In this document: piece by piece, positions 15,701-24,122 of the stretch
Layout of the letters: each line of letters starts with the position of its first letter
Position numbering within the stretch: position 1 is the stretch's first letter
DNA from: Moraxellaceae bacterium
Lineage (GTDB): Bacteria > Pseudomonadota > Gammaproteobacteria > Burkholderiales > Rhodocyclaceae
Length of the DNA: 64,000 nucleotides
Direction of reading: 5' to 3'
Assembly (NCBI GenBank): GCA_031119205.1
Contig: JAVHYF010000003.1
Span: 90,672-154,671, forward strand
The notes under the pieces: generated by a model
What the model was told of the DNA's origin: nothing
The model's input: only the letters and a program-made list of their open reading frames with translations
Database searches by the model: none
Program-made: the position numbers and the translations under genes

Positions 15701-16462
15701 CTAGATCGCCAGTTCGACGATTACCGGCGCATGGTCCGACGGCCGCTCCAGCTTCCGCGGAGCCTTGTCCACCTCGCAGCTCTTCACCTTGTCCACCAGT
15801 GGCAGTGACACCAGCAGGTGGTCGATGCGCAGGCCGAAGTTGCGGCGGAAGGCCATCATCCGGTAGTCCCACCAGGAGAAGCTTTTCTCCGGGTGGTCGA
15901 ACAGGCGGTAGGCGTCTGTCATGCCGGCGGCGATGAGTGCGCGGAAGGCTTCGCGTTCCGGTGCGGAGACGTGGATCTCTTCCTTCCAGTCGGGGTGGGC
16001 GTCTCGGTCTTCCGGGGCGATGTTGTAGTCGCCGCCCAGCACCAGTTGCGGATGCGCGGCGAGCTCGCTGTGCAGGTAGGCGGTGAGCGCGCGCAGCCAG
16101 TCCAGCTTGTAGGCGAACTTCTCCGAGCCCACCGCCTGTCCGTTGGGAAAGTAGCCACAGATGAAGCGCACGCCGTTCACCGTGGCGGCGATGACGCGCT
16201 TCTGTTCGTCCTCGAAGCCGGGGATGCCCATCGCGACGTCGCTGATCGCTTGACGCGACAGGATGGCGACGCCGTTGTAGGTTTTCTGCCCGCTGAACAC
16301 CGCCTTGTAGCCGGCGGCCTCGATGTCGGCGAGCGGGAAGGCCTTGTCCTCGCACTTGAGTTCCTGCAGGCCGACGACGTCGACCTGGGTGGTGGCGAGC
16401 CAGTCCAGCAGATGCGGCAGACGGACCTTGAGGGAGTTGACGTTCCAGGTGGCGATCTTCAT
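15701..16462 (-). CDS. xthA: Exodeoxyribonuclease III
   Basis: 253 aa, the usual length for ExoIII/AP endonuclease. It has WNVNSLKVR at the N-terminus, the metal-binding Glu in LQELKCED, GGDYNIAPEDRDAHP with the catalytic Asp/Asn pair, and the C-terminal SDHAPVIVELAI containing the active-site His. It cuts at abasic sites and removes 3'-blocked ends during base excision repair. The gene stands alone, with divergent and convergent neighbours of unrelated function. Confidence 0.95.
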   Translation of the reverse strand: MKIATWNVNSLKVRLPHLLDWLATTQVDVVGLQELKCEDKAFPLADIEAAGYKAVFSGQKTYNGVAILSRQAISDVAMGIPGFEDEQKRVIAATVNGVRFICGYFPNGQAVGSEKFAYKLDWLRALTAYLHSELAAHPQLVLGGDYNIAPEDRDAHPDWKEEIHVSAPEREAFRALIAAGMTDAYRLFDHPEKSFSWWDYRMMAFRRNFGLRIDHLLVSLPLVDKVKSCEVDKAPRKLERPSDHAPVIVELAI

Positions 16463-16509
16463 GGCGGGCTGGCAAAGTGCGGTGCGTCAGTTTAGCGGAG
16501 CGGCAGGAC

Positions 16510-18846
16510 ATGAAGCGGCAGTGCATCGGAGTGGTGTGGCGGGTCCTGCTGGTCGTCAGCATGTGCATGTGCATGTGCGTGGGGAGTCTCCCTGCACGTG
16601 CGCAGGTGCTGGCATGGAAGCCCGACGTTGCGGAAAGTACGGCCCTGCGCGAGTCGGTGGATGCGCGCTGGCAGCGCTACTTTCCCGGCGGCGAGCTGAG
16701 GCCGCGCACCAGCAGCTACGAACTGACAGCCCTGTTGCTCGACCTTGCAGCCCTTGGCAATGACGAGTCGCGCCTGCGCAAGGTGCTGGAGGCGCTGCGC
16801 AGCCTGCAGGACACCGACCCGCAGAGCCGCAGCTACGGCAACTTCCACTGGTATGCCGGTGACACGAAGCTGGTGGATCGCAACGGCGTGGAGTTCACCA
16901 TCCGTCACGCCGGCCTGTTGTGGATGCTGTATCGCGACAGGCTACCCGCCAGCGTGCACGAGCCGATGCAGGCCATGCTGCAGCTGGCGGCCATCGGCAT
17001 CACGCGGCACTCCGTGGCGATCAGCTACACCAACATCTACCTGATGAAGGCCTGGAACCTGTTGGCGCTGGGTGAATCGCTGCCCGACGCGAAGCTGGCC
17101 GCCGAAGGACAGGAGATGCTGCGCAAGTGGCTGGCCTACACCGCCGCCAACGGTATCACCGAGTACCTGAGCCCCACCTACTATGGGGTGAACCTGGAGA
17201 ACCTGGCACTGATCGCCAACACCAGCGCGGACGCTACGACGCGCGCGCTGGCGCGGCAGGGGCTGGATGTGGTGTGGCAGGACACGGGCCTGCACTGGCA
17301 CACGGCGGCCCAACGCATGGGCGGCACTCACAGCCGTGACTACAACCGCCTGCCCGGCACCGGCGACATCAATGCGCTGGCCCTGCTGGGCGGCTGGCCG
17401 TCGTCGCCCTGGGGGCGGCGCGAGATCGGCCCCTATGCCGCGCATGCCTACGCTGCGCCGACACCGGCAGCCAGCGCATGGCTGCAGGGGCCATTGCCAC
17501 GCTTCATCGTGTCGCGCTGGGGCGAGCGTGCCGAGCACACCCACACACACTGGCTGGGCCGCACCCTGTCGATCGCATCCAGCGACGCCGCCTACGGCAC
17601 CACCGACACGGCCGGACTGGCGATCGGGCTGGCCGGTGTGGACGGTGCCGTGCCGCCGCCCACCATCACCTGGTTCATGGACGGCCGCCGCGACTACTAC
17701 GCCAACCAGCGCATCATCGAGGCCGGTTCCGGCCACCCCAAGGCATTGCACCTGCGGCCCTTCGTCAGCAGCGTGCAGCGCGAGCGCGAAGTGCTGGTCG
17801 CCATGAGCGGAACACAGGACAAGACGGACAACGTGGCGCTGGAAACCGTGCTGACCCTGCCGGCGGATGCCGAGTACTGGCTGGATGGTCGCAAGCTGGA
17901 CCTGTTCACCCACAGCAGTGCCTGGCAGCCCCAGCCGGCGCCGGATGGCCGCAGCACCCGCCTCGATATCCGCGAGCAGGACGGCCGCGCGAGCGTGACG
18001 CTGCAGGACGACGACAGCACGCAGGGCCTCGGCCTTGCCCGCGTGCTGCCGGCGCAGGCCGGGGACACCTTGCGCATCTCCGCCACGCTGAGTGGCGGTC
18101 CGGTATCGCTGTACCTGAACTTCCTCGACGACAAGGGCCGCGTCATCGAGCGCGAGCGCATCCAGGGCGTGGCGGCCAGCGAGGCCACGCGCACGGTGCA
18201 GTTCACCCAGCAGGCACCGGCGGGCACGCACAGCGTGCGGGCCTGGCTGTATTCGCCGATTGCCTCGCGGGGCCGCGTCACCGTCACCGACCTGCGGGTC
18301 GACCGCCTTGCCGCCGACGGACAGCCCGCACAGCCGATGGTGGGCTTCGCGCTGGCAGGCTTCGACTTCCGCGCCCATCGCGCCCAGCAGATCGCCATCC
18401 CTGCCAATGCCACCCTGGTGCTGCGTCTGCAGGACGCGGCAGTGGCCTTGCGTCCGCTGGGCGCCTGGGGGCCGGACGGGCGCCCGGTGCCCTTCGGCCT
18501 GCACAACGACGGCCTTGCCGTGCGCGCCCTGCGCCTCACCGCGACGCAGGTGGAAGGCAGTACCACCGGCCGGGGCAGCAGCCTGCTGTGGGCGTGGGCG
18601 GCGGAGGGCATGCGGGACGACGGAGCCTTCGCCCGTTTCCGCGCGGCGGCCGCGGCACGCAGGACCGAGGCGGGTTTCGACGGGCGCCTGCTGCAGGCCC
18701 GGGCAGAGGGCGACGGCACGGCGCTGGCCCTGCAGGTGGACGTGCAGCGCGGCGAGCGGGTGCTGCGTGAGGGCATGGGCGCCTTGCCTGCCGGCAGCGC
18801 GCGCAGCATCAATGGGCAGGAGCGGCCATTCCTGTCGCAACCCTGA
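16510..18846 (+). CDS. Large secreted protein, polysaccharide-lyase-like, unassigned
   Basis: 778 aa. The signal peptide has an odd Met-Cys repeat (SMCMCMCVG) before LPARA-QV. Residues about 40-400 look like a helical toroid (FTIRHAGLLWMLYRDRLPA; NGITEYLSPTYYGVNLENLA; MGGTHSRDYNRLPGTGDINA) followed by beta-rich domains, which is the general plan of secreted lyases such as heparinase-like enzymes. I do not recognise the family, so catalytic function is inference. From about 480 a carbohydrate-binding-like sandwich seems present (GDTLRISATLSGGPVSLYLN). The ATG at 16510 is preferred over a GTG at 16477 because of the GGAGCGGCAGGAC ribosome site and clean signal peptide. The following gene is a Gfo/Idh oxidoreductase on the same strand. 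Confidence 0.6.
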   Translation: MKRQCIGVVWRVLLVVSMCMCMCVGSLPARAQVLAWKPDVAESTALRESVDARWQRYFPGGELRPRTSSYELTALLLDLAALGNDESRLRKVLEALRSLQDTDPQSRSYGNFHWYAGDTKLVDRNGVEFTIRHAGLLWMLYRDRLPASVHEPMQAMLQLAAIGITRHSVAISYTNIYLMKAWNLLALGESLPDAKLAAEGQEMLRKWLAYTAANGITEYLSPTYYGVNLENLALIANTSADATTRALARQGLDVVWQDTGLHWHTAAQRMGGTHSRDYNRLPGTGDINALALLGGWPSSPWGRREIGPYAAHAYAAPTPAASAWLQGPLPRFIVSRWGERAEHTHTHWLGRTLSIASSDAAYGTTDTAGLAIGLAGVDGAVPPPTITWFMDGRRDYYANQRIIEAGSGHPKALHLRPFVSSVQREREVLVAMSGTQDKTDNVALETVLTLPADAEYWLDGRKLDLFTHSSAWQPQPAPDGRSTRLDIREQDGRASVTLQDDDSTQGLGLARVLPAQAGDTLRISATLSGGPVSLYLNFLDDKGRVIERERIQGVAASEATRTVQFTQQAPAGTHSVRAWLYSPIASRGRVTVTDLRVDRLAADGQPAQPMVGFALAGFDFRAHRAQQIAIPANATLVLRLQDAAVALRPLGAWGPDGRPVPFGLHNDGLAVRALRLTATQVEGSTTGRGSSLLWAWAAEGMRDDGAFARFRAAAAARRTEAGFDGRLLQARAEGDGTALALQVDVQRGERVLREGMGALPAGSARSINGQERPFLSQP

Positions 18847-18949
18847 GTGCGTGTGCCGCGTTGCTTCGTCCGGCGGATAGGAATTTCCGCCGATTTGTCA
18901 GACAATTCGGCTTTGACAGAACTGCCATACAAGCAGAACGGGATTCCAG

Positions 18950-19927
18950 ATGAAGACGATCCGGTGGGGCATCATCGGTTGCGGTGACGTGACCGAAGTG
19001 AAGAGCGGCCCCGGCTTCTACAAGGCGCCGGACTCGGCACTCGTGGCAGTGATGCGGCGGGACGCCGCAAAGGCTGCCGACTTCGCGCGGCGCCACGGTG
19101 TGGCCAGGTCCTACGGCGACGCGCAGCAACTGATCGACGATCCCGACGTGGACGCGGTGTATATCGCTACGCCGACGTCCTCCCACCTGGACTACGTGCT
19201 GCGCGTGGCCGCGGCCGGCAAGCCGGTGTACGTGGAGAAGCCGATGGGCATGAACCACACCGAATGCCAGCAGATGATCGCCGCCTGCCGGGCAGCCGGC
19301 GTACCGCTCTTCGTGTCGCTGTACCGGCGTTCGCTGCCGCGCTTCCTGAAGGTGCGCGACCTGCTGGAGAGCGGCGCCATCGGCACGCCGCGGGCGGTCA
19401 GCATCAGCATCCTGCGGCCACCGTCGGAGGCCGACCGGTCCGGCGCTGACAACTGGCGCATCGATCCGGCCATCAACGGTGGCGGCTACTTCTTCGACAT
19501 CGCGCCGCACCAGGTGGACCTGGTGGACTTCCTGCTCGGCCCGGTGAGCAGCGCCTGGGGCCGCGCCGGCAACCAGCAGGGCCTGTACAAGGCCGAGGAC
19601 ATCGTCAGTGGTGGCTGGGTGCATGCCAATGGAGTTCAGGGCACCGGCCTTTGGAGCTTCGGCGCCGATACGTCGCGTGACGAGATCGAGATCGTCGGCA
19701 GCGCCGGTCGCGTGCGCTTCGCCTGCTTCGACAACGCACCGGTGGAACTGTGGCGCGACGGCACGCTGGTGGAGAGCTTCCACATCGATCATCCGCCACA
19801 TGTGCACCAGCCGCTGATCGAAACCATCAACGCCGCCCTGAATGGCGTCGGCACCTGCCCCAGCACCGGCGAGAGCGGCGCGCGTGCGGCCTGGCTGATG
19901 GACAAGCTGGTGGGACGCGAGGCCTAG
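18950..19927 (+). CDS. Gfo/Idh/MocA family oxidoreductase
   Basis: 325 aa. The N-terminal Rossmann fold has WGIIGCGDVTE for NAD(P) binding, then YIATPTSSHLDYVLRVA and the conserved EKPMGMN lysine motif. The C-terminal half is the alpha/beta substrate-binding domain, with NGGGYFFDIAPHQVDLVDFL supplying the catalytic His. Members oxidise or reduce sugars, inositols or sugar derivatives. The exact substrate is not predictable. It follows the large secreted lyase-like protein by about 100 nt and may process a released sugar. Confidence 0.9.
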   Translation: MKTIRWGIIGCGDVTEVKSGPGFYKAPDSALVAVMRRDAAKAADFARRHGVARSYGDAQQLIDDPDVDAVYIATPTSSHLDYVLRVAAAGKPVYVEKPMGMNHTECQQMIAACRAAGVPLFVSLYRRSLPRFLKVRDLLESGAIGTPRAVSISILRPPSEADRSGADNWRIDPAINGGGYFFDIAPHQVDLVDFLLGPVSSAWGRAGNQQGLYKAEDIVSGGWVHANGVQGTGLWSFGADTSRDEIEIVGSAGRVRFACFDNAPVELWRDGTLVESFHIDHPPHVHQPLIETINAALNGVGTCPSTGESGARAAWLMDKLVGREA

Positions 19928-19958
19928 GCTTCACCACAGCGGCAAGAAGAAACGCAGA

Positions 19959-20006
19959 AACGCGAAGGGCCACGAAGACGTCGCTGTCTTCGTGGCCCTT
20001 CGCGTT
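19959..20006. terminator. Perfect 21-bp inverted repeat between converging genes
   Basis: Arms at 19959-19979 and 19986-20006 are perfect complements (starting AACGCGAAGGGCCACG) with a 6-nt loop. The position between the Gfo/Idh gene (plus) and the cupin gene (minus) fits a bidirectional terminator, although a T-run is absent. It may be one copy of a dispersed palindrome. Confidence 0.6.
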
Positions 20007-20028
20007 CAGCGGTGTGACCCGTTGAGGC

Positions 20029-20412
20029 TCAGCTCTTCACGAACAGCGTCACCAGTTTCTGGCTACCGAGCTGGCGGCTCCAGTGGCCGTGCACCGTCGG
20101 GTCGAAGGTGGCGCCTTCCGGCAGGGTGTCGGCGGAATAGAAATGCTCGCCGGCCATGAACACGCGCGAGGTGCCATCCAGCAGGCCGATTTCCATCGCG
20201 CCGCTCAGCACGAACAGCCACTGCGGTGCGCCGGTGCAATGCACCTGGCTGCGGAAGCCCACCGGGCTCTCGCGGAACTGCACGCCGGTAGCGCCGCTGA
20301 TCTGCGACAGGCGCGCGTTCGGGTTTCCTTCCGTCAGCGGAATCTGCTCCTCGCGGAATTTCGCGCGGCCGTCGGTATCGGTGTAGAGGATGACTTGGGT
20401 GAAGGTGCTCAT
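20029..20412 (-). CDS. Small cupin-domain protein
   Basis: 127 aa, a single cupin barrel. The pattern includes QVHCTGAPQWLFVLSGAMEI (first cupin motif, here with few His) and VFMAGEHFYSADTLPEGATF (second motif). The metal-binding His set of classic cupins is incomplete, so it may be a binding protein rather than an enzyme. An N-terminal FREEQIPLTEGNPNARLSQI precedes the barrel. It converges with the Gfo/Idh gene. The function is unknown. Confidence 0.75.
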   Translation of the reverse strand: MSTFTQVILYTDTDGRAKFREEQIPLTEGNPNARLSQISGATGVQFRESPVGFRSQVHCTGAPQWLFVLSGAMEIGLLDGTSRVFMAGEHFYSADTLPEGATFDPTVHGHWSRQLGSQKLVTLFVKS

Positions 20413-20489
20413 CGCTGCTCCGGAAGGGGATCGAAAGGAGAGCGAAGGGTACAGCAGCCATTGGTGACGTGCCGCTGGGCCACAAAGAA

Positions 20490-20513
20490 AACGGGCCGCA
20501 GTTGCGGCCCGTT
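20490..20513 (-). terminator. Terminator of the PEP-CTERM gene
   Basis: The stem AACGGGCCGC / GCGGCCCGTT with a 4-nt loop is followed on the minus strand by TTTTCTTT. It lies 21 nt past the PEP-CTERM stop. Confidence 0.85.
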
Positions 20514-20534
20514 AAATTCACAGCGGCTTCAGTC

Positions 20535-21143
20535 TCAGGCCTTGTTCCGGCGGCGACGCGACAGACCGATGCCGAGTGCGCCCAGGCCCAGCAGGGCGAG
20601 GCTGGCAGGTTCCGGCACGGCGGCGGGTTCGCCATACACGGCAAGCTTCGCGTCATACAGGCGGAAGGCGTCGGCGCCGCCGGTCCATTCCGAGAACCAC
20701 AGGTCGAAGCGCTCGGCCGCCACCATGCTGGCGAAGGTGTCGGTGTTGGCACTGGTGAAGGTGAGGGTCTGGCCCATCGTGGTGTTGGCCCAGGCCATCA
20801 GCTGGTGCGAATCCGAGTTGCCGGGGCGCACCGACCAGCTTTCGGCCAGCGCGGAGAAGATGCCGGCGTCGGTAAAGGTCTGCGAGAAGTTCAGCGTCAG
20901 CACGAAGGACGTGATCGACGAGTAGTTCAGTGCGCTGAAGTCGAACACGTCGTTGAAGCGCGCGCTGGACTGGTCGCTGACGGTGACATAGCCGCCGGCC
21001 AGCGTATCGTTGCCGCCCGGGTTGAGCCTGCCGGCCGCGGAGCCGTAGGCGTGGGTGTACTGCCCGAGCAGGACAGGGACAGCGCTGGCGGCGCTGCAGC
21101 TTGCAGCCAGAACGAGGGCTGCGACGAGTTTCTTTGCTTGCAT
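20535..21143 (-). CDS. PEP-CTERM sorting domain protein
   Basis: 202 aa. A signal peptide (VLAASCSAASA-VP) is followed by a secreted domain with no recognised fold. The C-terminus has the PEP-CTERM signal: VPEP at about residue 177, a hydrophobic helix (ASLALLGLGALGIGL) and the basic tail SRRRRNKA. Such proteins are processed by exosortase (EpsH/XrtA) and are linked to exopolysaccharide and floc formation. No exosortase gene lies in this window. Its 3' terminator shows it is monocistronic. Confidence 0.9.
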   Translation of the reverse strand: MQAKKLVAALVLAASCSAASAVPVLLGQYTHAYGSAAGRLNPGGNDTLAGGYVTVSDQSSARFNDVFDFSALNYSSITSFVLTLNFSQTFTDAGIFSALAESWSVRPGNSDSHQLMAWANTTMGQTLTFTSANTDTFASMVAAERFDLWFSEWTGGADAFRLYDAKLAVYGEPAAVPEPASLALLGLGALGIGLSRRRRNKA

Positions 21144-21288
21144 GAAATCACTTCCGGACTACGGTGGATGGCAGTGATCTTATGTGGCCAGGAAGACGCT
21201 GGAATCTCCGGAATCAATAGAAACGCGACTTTGTTGGCAGCGCAGCACGGCTTTAACCCACGCCGCAAATATCCTTGATGCAAACAAA

Positions 21289-21310
21289 ACAGGCCGCTCG
21301 CGCGGCCTGT
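21289..21310 (-). terminator. Terminator of the DUF805 gene
   Basis: The stem ACAGGCCGC / GCGGCCTGT with loop TCGC is followed on the minus strand by TTTTGTTT. Confidence 0.85.
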
Positions 21311-21340
21311 CCGTTGTGGGTGCTCGTTGAAGCTGCGGCG

Positions 21341-21712
21341 TCAGGCAAGAGCTTCCACGCCCTTGGGGTTGGGGCCGAAGCGGTTGGTGCCGGGCGTGCT
21401 GTCGAGCACGAAGAGCACGATGAGGGCGATGGCACCGAGGATGGGCACCAGGCAGAGCAGCAGCCACCAGCCGCTACGGTCGGTGTCGTGCAGGCGACGC
21501 GCGCCGACGCCGAGGCTGGGCAGCAGGACGCCCAGGCTGTAGATCAGGCCCAGGATGCCGGTCCCTGCGACGGTCAGGCCAAGCACGCTATCGACGATTC
21601 CCAGCACGATGGCCGCGATGAAGTTGAACAGCGTGAATATCCACAGTTCCTTGCGTCGTGCCCGGCCTTCGAACACGAAGTACTTCTTCAGTACGGCCAG
21701 ATACCATTCCAT
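21341..21712 (-). CDS. DUF805 family small membrane protein
   Basis: 123 aa. It begins MEWYLAVLKKYFVFEGRARR, the standard DUF805 opening (YhaH/YhaI-type), then has three to four membrane segments with the conserved RRLHDTDRSGWWLLL between the second and third. It is an inner-membrane protein whose function is unknown. The start at 21712 is set by family alignment; an upstream in-frame ATG gives a non-conserved extension. Confidence 0.9.
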   Translation of the reverse strand: MEWYLAVLKKYFVFEGRARRKELWIFTLFNFIAAIVLGIVDSVLGLTVAGTGILGLIYSLGVLLPSLGVGARRLHDTDRSGWWLLLCLVPILGAIALIVLFVLDSTPGTNRFGPNPKGVEALA

Positions 21713-21808
21713 CTGCTTCTCCCTGTGCAATGAGTTGTATGCGGATATGGCGACATCGCAGGGACGTCGTCCCCCCGCCGCGATCATGACACCGGGAAGG
21801 CGGGCCGC

Positions 21809-22564
21809 CTAGCGACGCGGCTGGGTGGTAGGTGCCAGCCCCGGGTCCAGCGCTTCGCGCTCGTCGAACACGAAACACTCGCCGCGGTAGTGCGCACCGC
21901 CGACTTCCTCGAAGTACTTGAGGATGCCGCCGTCCAGCTGCAGCACGTTGGGGATGCCGGCCTCCTGCATGACCAGCACGGCTTTCTCGCAGCGGATGCC
22001 GCCGGTGCAGTAGGTCACGATGGTCTTGTTGGCGAGTTCGCCGGCGTGGGCGTTGGCGGCGGCCGGAAAGTCGCTGAATTTCTCGATGCGCCAGTCCAGG
22101 CAGTTCTCGAAGGCGCCGTAGTCCACTTCGAAGGCGTTACGGGTGTCCACCATCAGCACTTCGCGACCCGCGTCGTCATGGCCCTGGTCCAGCCAGCGCT
22201 TCAGCGTGGGGGCATCCACCGCGGGGGCACGGCCGCTTTCCGGCGCGATGGCCGGGTGGTTCATGGTGATGATCTCGCGCTTCTTCTTCACCAGCATCTT
22301 GCGGAAGGGCTGGTGGTCGGACAGCGATTCCTTCGGTGCCAGGTCGGCGAAGCGGGCATCGGCGCGCAGCCAGGTGACGATGCCATCGATGGCGTCACGG
22401 CTGCCGGCGAGGAACAGGTTGATGCCTTCCGGCGCCAGCAGGATCGTCCCTTTGAGCCCCAGCTGCAGGCATTCGGCCAGCACGCGTTCGCGCAGGGCGT
22501 CAATGTCCGCCAGGGCGACGAACTTGTAGGCGGAGATGTTAACAATCGTGACAGGGCGGTCCAT
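21809..22564 (-). CDS. trhO: tRNA uridine 5-oxyacetic acid(34)-type hydroxylase TrhO (rhodanese-like)
   Basis: 251 aa. The N-terminal acylphosphatase-like domain of the TrhO/YceA family comes first ([20 protein letters not shown]), then a rhodanese domain with active-site Cys in [12 protein letters not shown]. TrhO hydroxylates U34 of certain tRNAs on the pathway to 5-methoxyuridine or 5-oxyacetyluridine. The protein is shorter than the E. coli form (about 350 aa), lacking the Cys-rich C-terminal extension, as in many proteobacteria. The start is set at 22564 ([11 protein letters not shown]); a longer frame upstream is not conserved-looking. Confidence 0.88.
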   Translation of the reverse strand: MDRPVTIVNISAYKFVALADIDALRERVLAECLQLGLKGTILLAPEGINLFLAGSRDAIDGIVTWLRADARFADLAPKESLSDHQPFRKMLVKKKREIITMNHPAIAPESGRAPAVDAPTLKRWLDQGHDDAGREVLMVDTRNAFEVDYGAFENCLDWRIEKFSDFPAAANAHAGELANKTIVTYCTGGIRCEKAVLVMQEAGIPNVLQLDGGILKYFEEVGGAHYRGECFVFDEREALDPGLAPTTQPRR

Positions 22565-22757
22565 GGAAGCTCGGCGGGTACGGCGACAGACAAGGGCGGG
22601 ACATATAGCGAAGCCTGCGCCGTGCTGCAAGGGGCTGTCGTGATTGCAGGCGTGCGCGGGGCAGGCGCAATTGCGGCTCGGGCGCGATCTGGGCCACACT
22701 GCGCGGGCGCGGCGCCAGCCGCAGGGACATCATCACAACATCAGAGGAGGTCTGGGC

Positions 22758-23180
22758 ATGGGTTTCGCATCGGAGTTCAAGGAGTTTGCGCTCAAGGGCA
22801 ACGTGGTCGACCTGGCGGTCGGCGTCATCATCGGTGGCGCTTTCGGCAAGATCGTCGACTCCATGGTCGGCGACATCATCATGCCGCTGGTGGGCGCGGT
22901 GGTGGGTAAGATCGATTTCTCCAACCTGTTCATCGTGCTGGGCAGCGTGCCGGAGGGGACGGTACGCACGCTGGACGCCCTGAAGAAAGCCGGGGTGCCC
23001 GTGCTGGCCTATGGCAACTTCATCACCATCGCCATCAACTTCATCATCCTGGCCTTCGTCATCTTCATGATGATCAAGCAGATCAACCGCCTCAAGCGCG
23101 AAGCACCGCCGCCCGCACCGGCCGCCACGCCGGAGGACATCGTGCTGCTGCGCGAGATCCGCGACTCGCTGAAGAAGTAA
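22758..23180 (+). CDS. mscL: Large-conductance mechanosensitive channel
   Basis: 140 aa, the normal size. The N-terminal amphipathic helix ([20 protein letters not shown]) leads into TM1 ([16 protein letters not shown]), then the periplasmic loop and TM2 ([20 protein letters not shown]), ending in the cytoplasmic helix [15 protein letters not shown]. It acts as a pentameric emergency valve in the inner membrane on osmotic downshift. A strong AGAGGAGG ribosome site at 22743-22750 precedes the ATG. Confidence 0.97.
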   Translation: MGFASEFKEFALKGNVVDLAVGVIIGGAFGKIVDSMVGDIIMPLVGAVVGKIDFSNLFIVLGSVPEGTVRTLDALKKAGVPVLAYGNFITIAINFIILAFVIFMMIKQINRLKREAPPPAPAATPEDIVLLREIRDSLKK

Positions 23181-23196
23181 GAGACGCGCCGGAACG

Positions 23197-23228
23197 AAAA
23201 AAGGCCACGCAATCGCGTGGCCTTTTTT
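23197..23228. terminator. Bidirectional terminator of mscL and the response regulator gene
   Basis: The stem AAGGCCACGC / GCGTGGCCTT is flanked by A6 and T6 runs, ideal for termination on both strands between converging genes. Confidence 0.95.
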
Positions 23229-23260
23229 ATCTGCCATTCCGGCTTGTGCCGGCCCGCAGC

Positions 23261-23968
23261 CTATTCCGCGATGTCGGCTTCGCCCGGTTCGGCGCGCTCC
23301 AGGCGGTAGCCGTAGTTGTAGGCAGGCGCCAGGCGGAAACCGTTCTCGGGGCGCAGGCGCAACTTGCTGCGCACGCGCGACACATGGGTGTCGACGGTCC
23401 GGGTGGCGAGGTCGGGGTTGCGGCCCCATACGGCTTCCAGCAGGTGGCCACGCGACAGCAGGCGGCCCAGGTTGCGGAACAGGAAGGCGGCGACCTCGAA
23501 CTCCTTGTCGGTCAGTTCCACCGCCTCCTCGCCGATGGTGACGCGCTTGCGCACCAGGTCGATGTGATACGGCGGCACTTCGAAGACGTCTTCCTCGTTG
23601 CGCGGACGATAGCGGCGCATCACGGCGTCGATGCGCGACATCATGACGCGCTTGGATACTGGCTTGGTGATGTAGTCGTCGGCGCCGATCGCCAGGCCGC
23701 CGACGATGGAGTCCTCGTCGTCCAGTGCGGTGACGAAGATGGCCGGCGTGGTGTCGCGGCGTTCCTCGCGCAGCCAGCGCAGGAAATCCTCGCCCGACAT
23801 CTCGGGCAACATCCAGTCGAGGATGTAGAGGTCGACGCTCTCGCGCGAGGCGAAGCGCTGCAGCTCGCGGGTCATGCTGAAGGCATGGACGTCGTGGCCG
23901 CCTTCCTTCAACCAGGCGCTGACCAGCGCGAGTTGGACGGCATCGTCTTCCAGGACGGCAATTCGCAA
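23261..23968 (-). CDS. Orphan OmpR-family response regulator
   Basis: 235 aa. The receiver domain has E7-D8-D9, the phospho-acceptor D51 in ILDWMLPEMSG and Lys in YITKPV. The C-terminal winged helix ends with RTVDTHVSRVRSKLRLRPEN. No kinase gene is adjacent, so the partner is elsewhere. The initiation codon appears to be TTG at 23968, with GGGAGA upstream; an ATG is not available near the receiver start. Two ACTGTAGCT repeats lie just upstream and may be an autoregulatory site. Confidence 0.9.
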   Translation of the reverse strand: MRIAVLEDDAVQLALVSAWLKEGGHDVHAFSMTRELQRFASRESVDLYILDWMLPEMSGEDFLRWLREERRDTTPAIFVTALDDEDSIVGGLAIGADDYITKPVSKRVMMSRIDAVMRRYRPRNEEDVFEVPPYHIDLVRKRVTIGEEAVELTDKEFEVAAFLFRNLGRLLSRGHLLEAVWGRNPDLATRTVDTHVSRVRSKLRLRPENGFRLAPAYNYGYRLERAEPGEADIAE

Positions 23969-23981
23969 GGTGGTTCTCCCA

Positions 23982-24004
23982 AGCTACAGTGGGCTAGCTA
24001 CAGT
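23982..24004 (-). promoter_or_regulatory. Direct repeat upstream of the orphan regulator
   Basis: On the minus strand ACTGTAGCT occurs twice with a 5-bp spacer, 14-36 nt upstream of the start. A tandem pair in this place suits an OmpR-type operator, though the 14-bp period is longer than the usual 10-11. Confidence 0.3.
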
Positions 24005-24122
24005 CGCACCATTCTAGCGCTGGCCGGCATGCCGTGGCGCGCGTGGAAAATGCGGATCGGAACATTTTGCCCGTCGGCCGGTTCAGGCATCCGTGCCGAT
24101 GAGAATGTTTCTCGCCTCGGCC

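Noticed and set aside
16942-18840. 632-codon minus-strand frame opposite the secreted toroid protein
   Set aside because: Shadow frame rich in Arg, Gly and His with no motif; the plus strand has a ribosome site and signal peptide.
18900-18949. TTGACA at 18913 as a promoter for the Gfo/Idh gene
   Set aside because: No acceptable -10 element at the right spacing.
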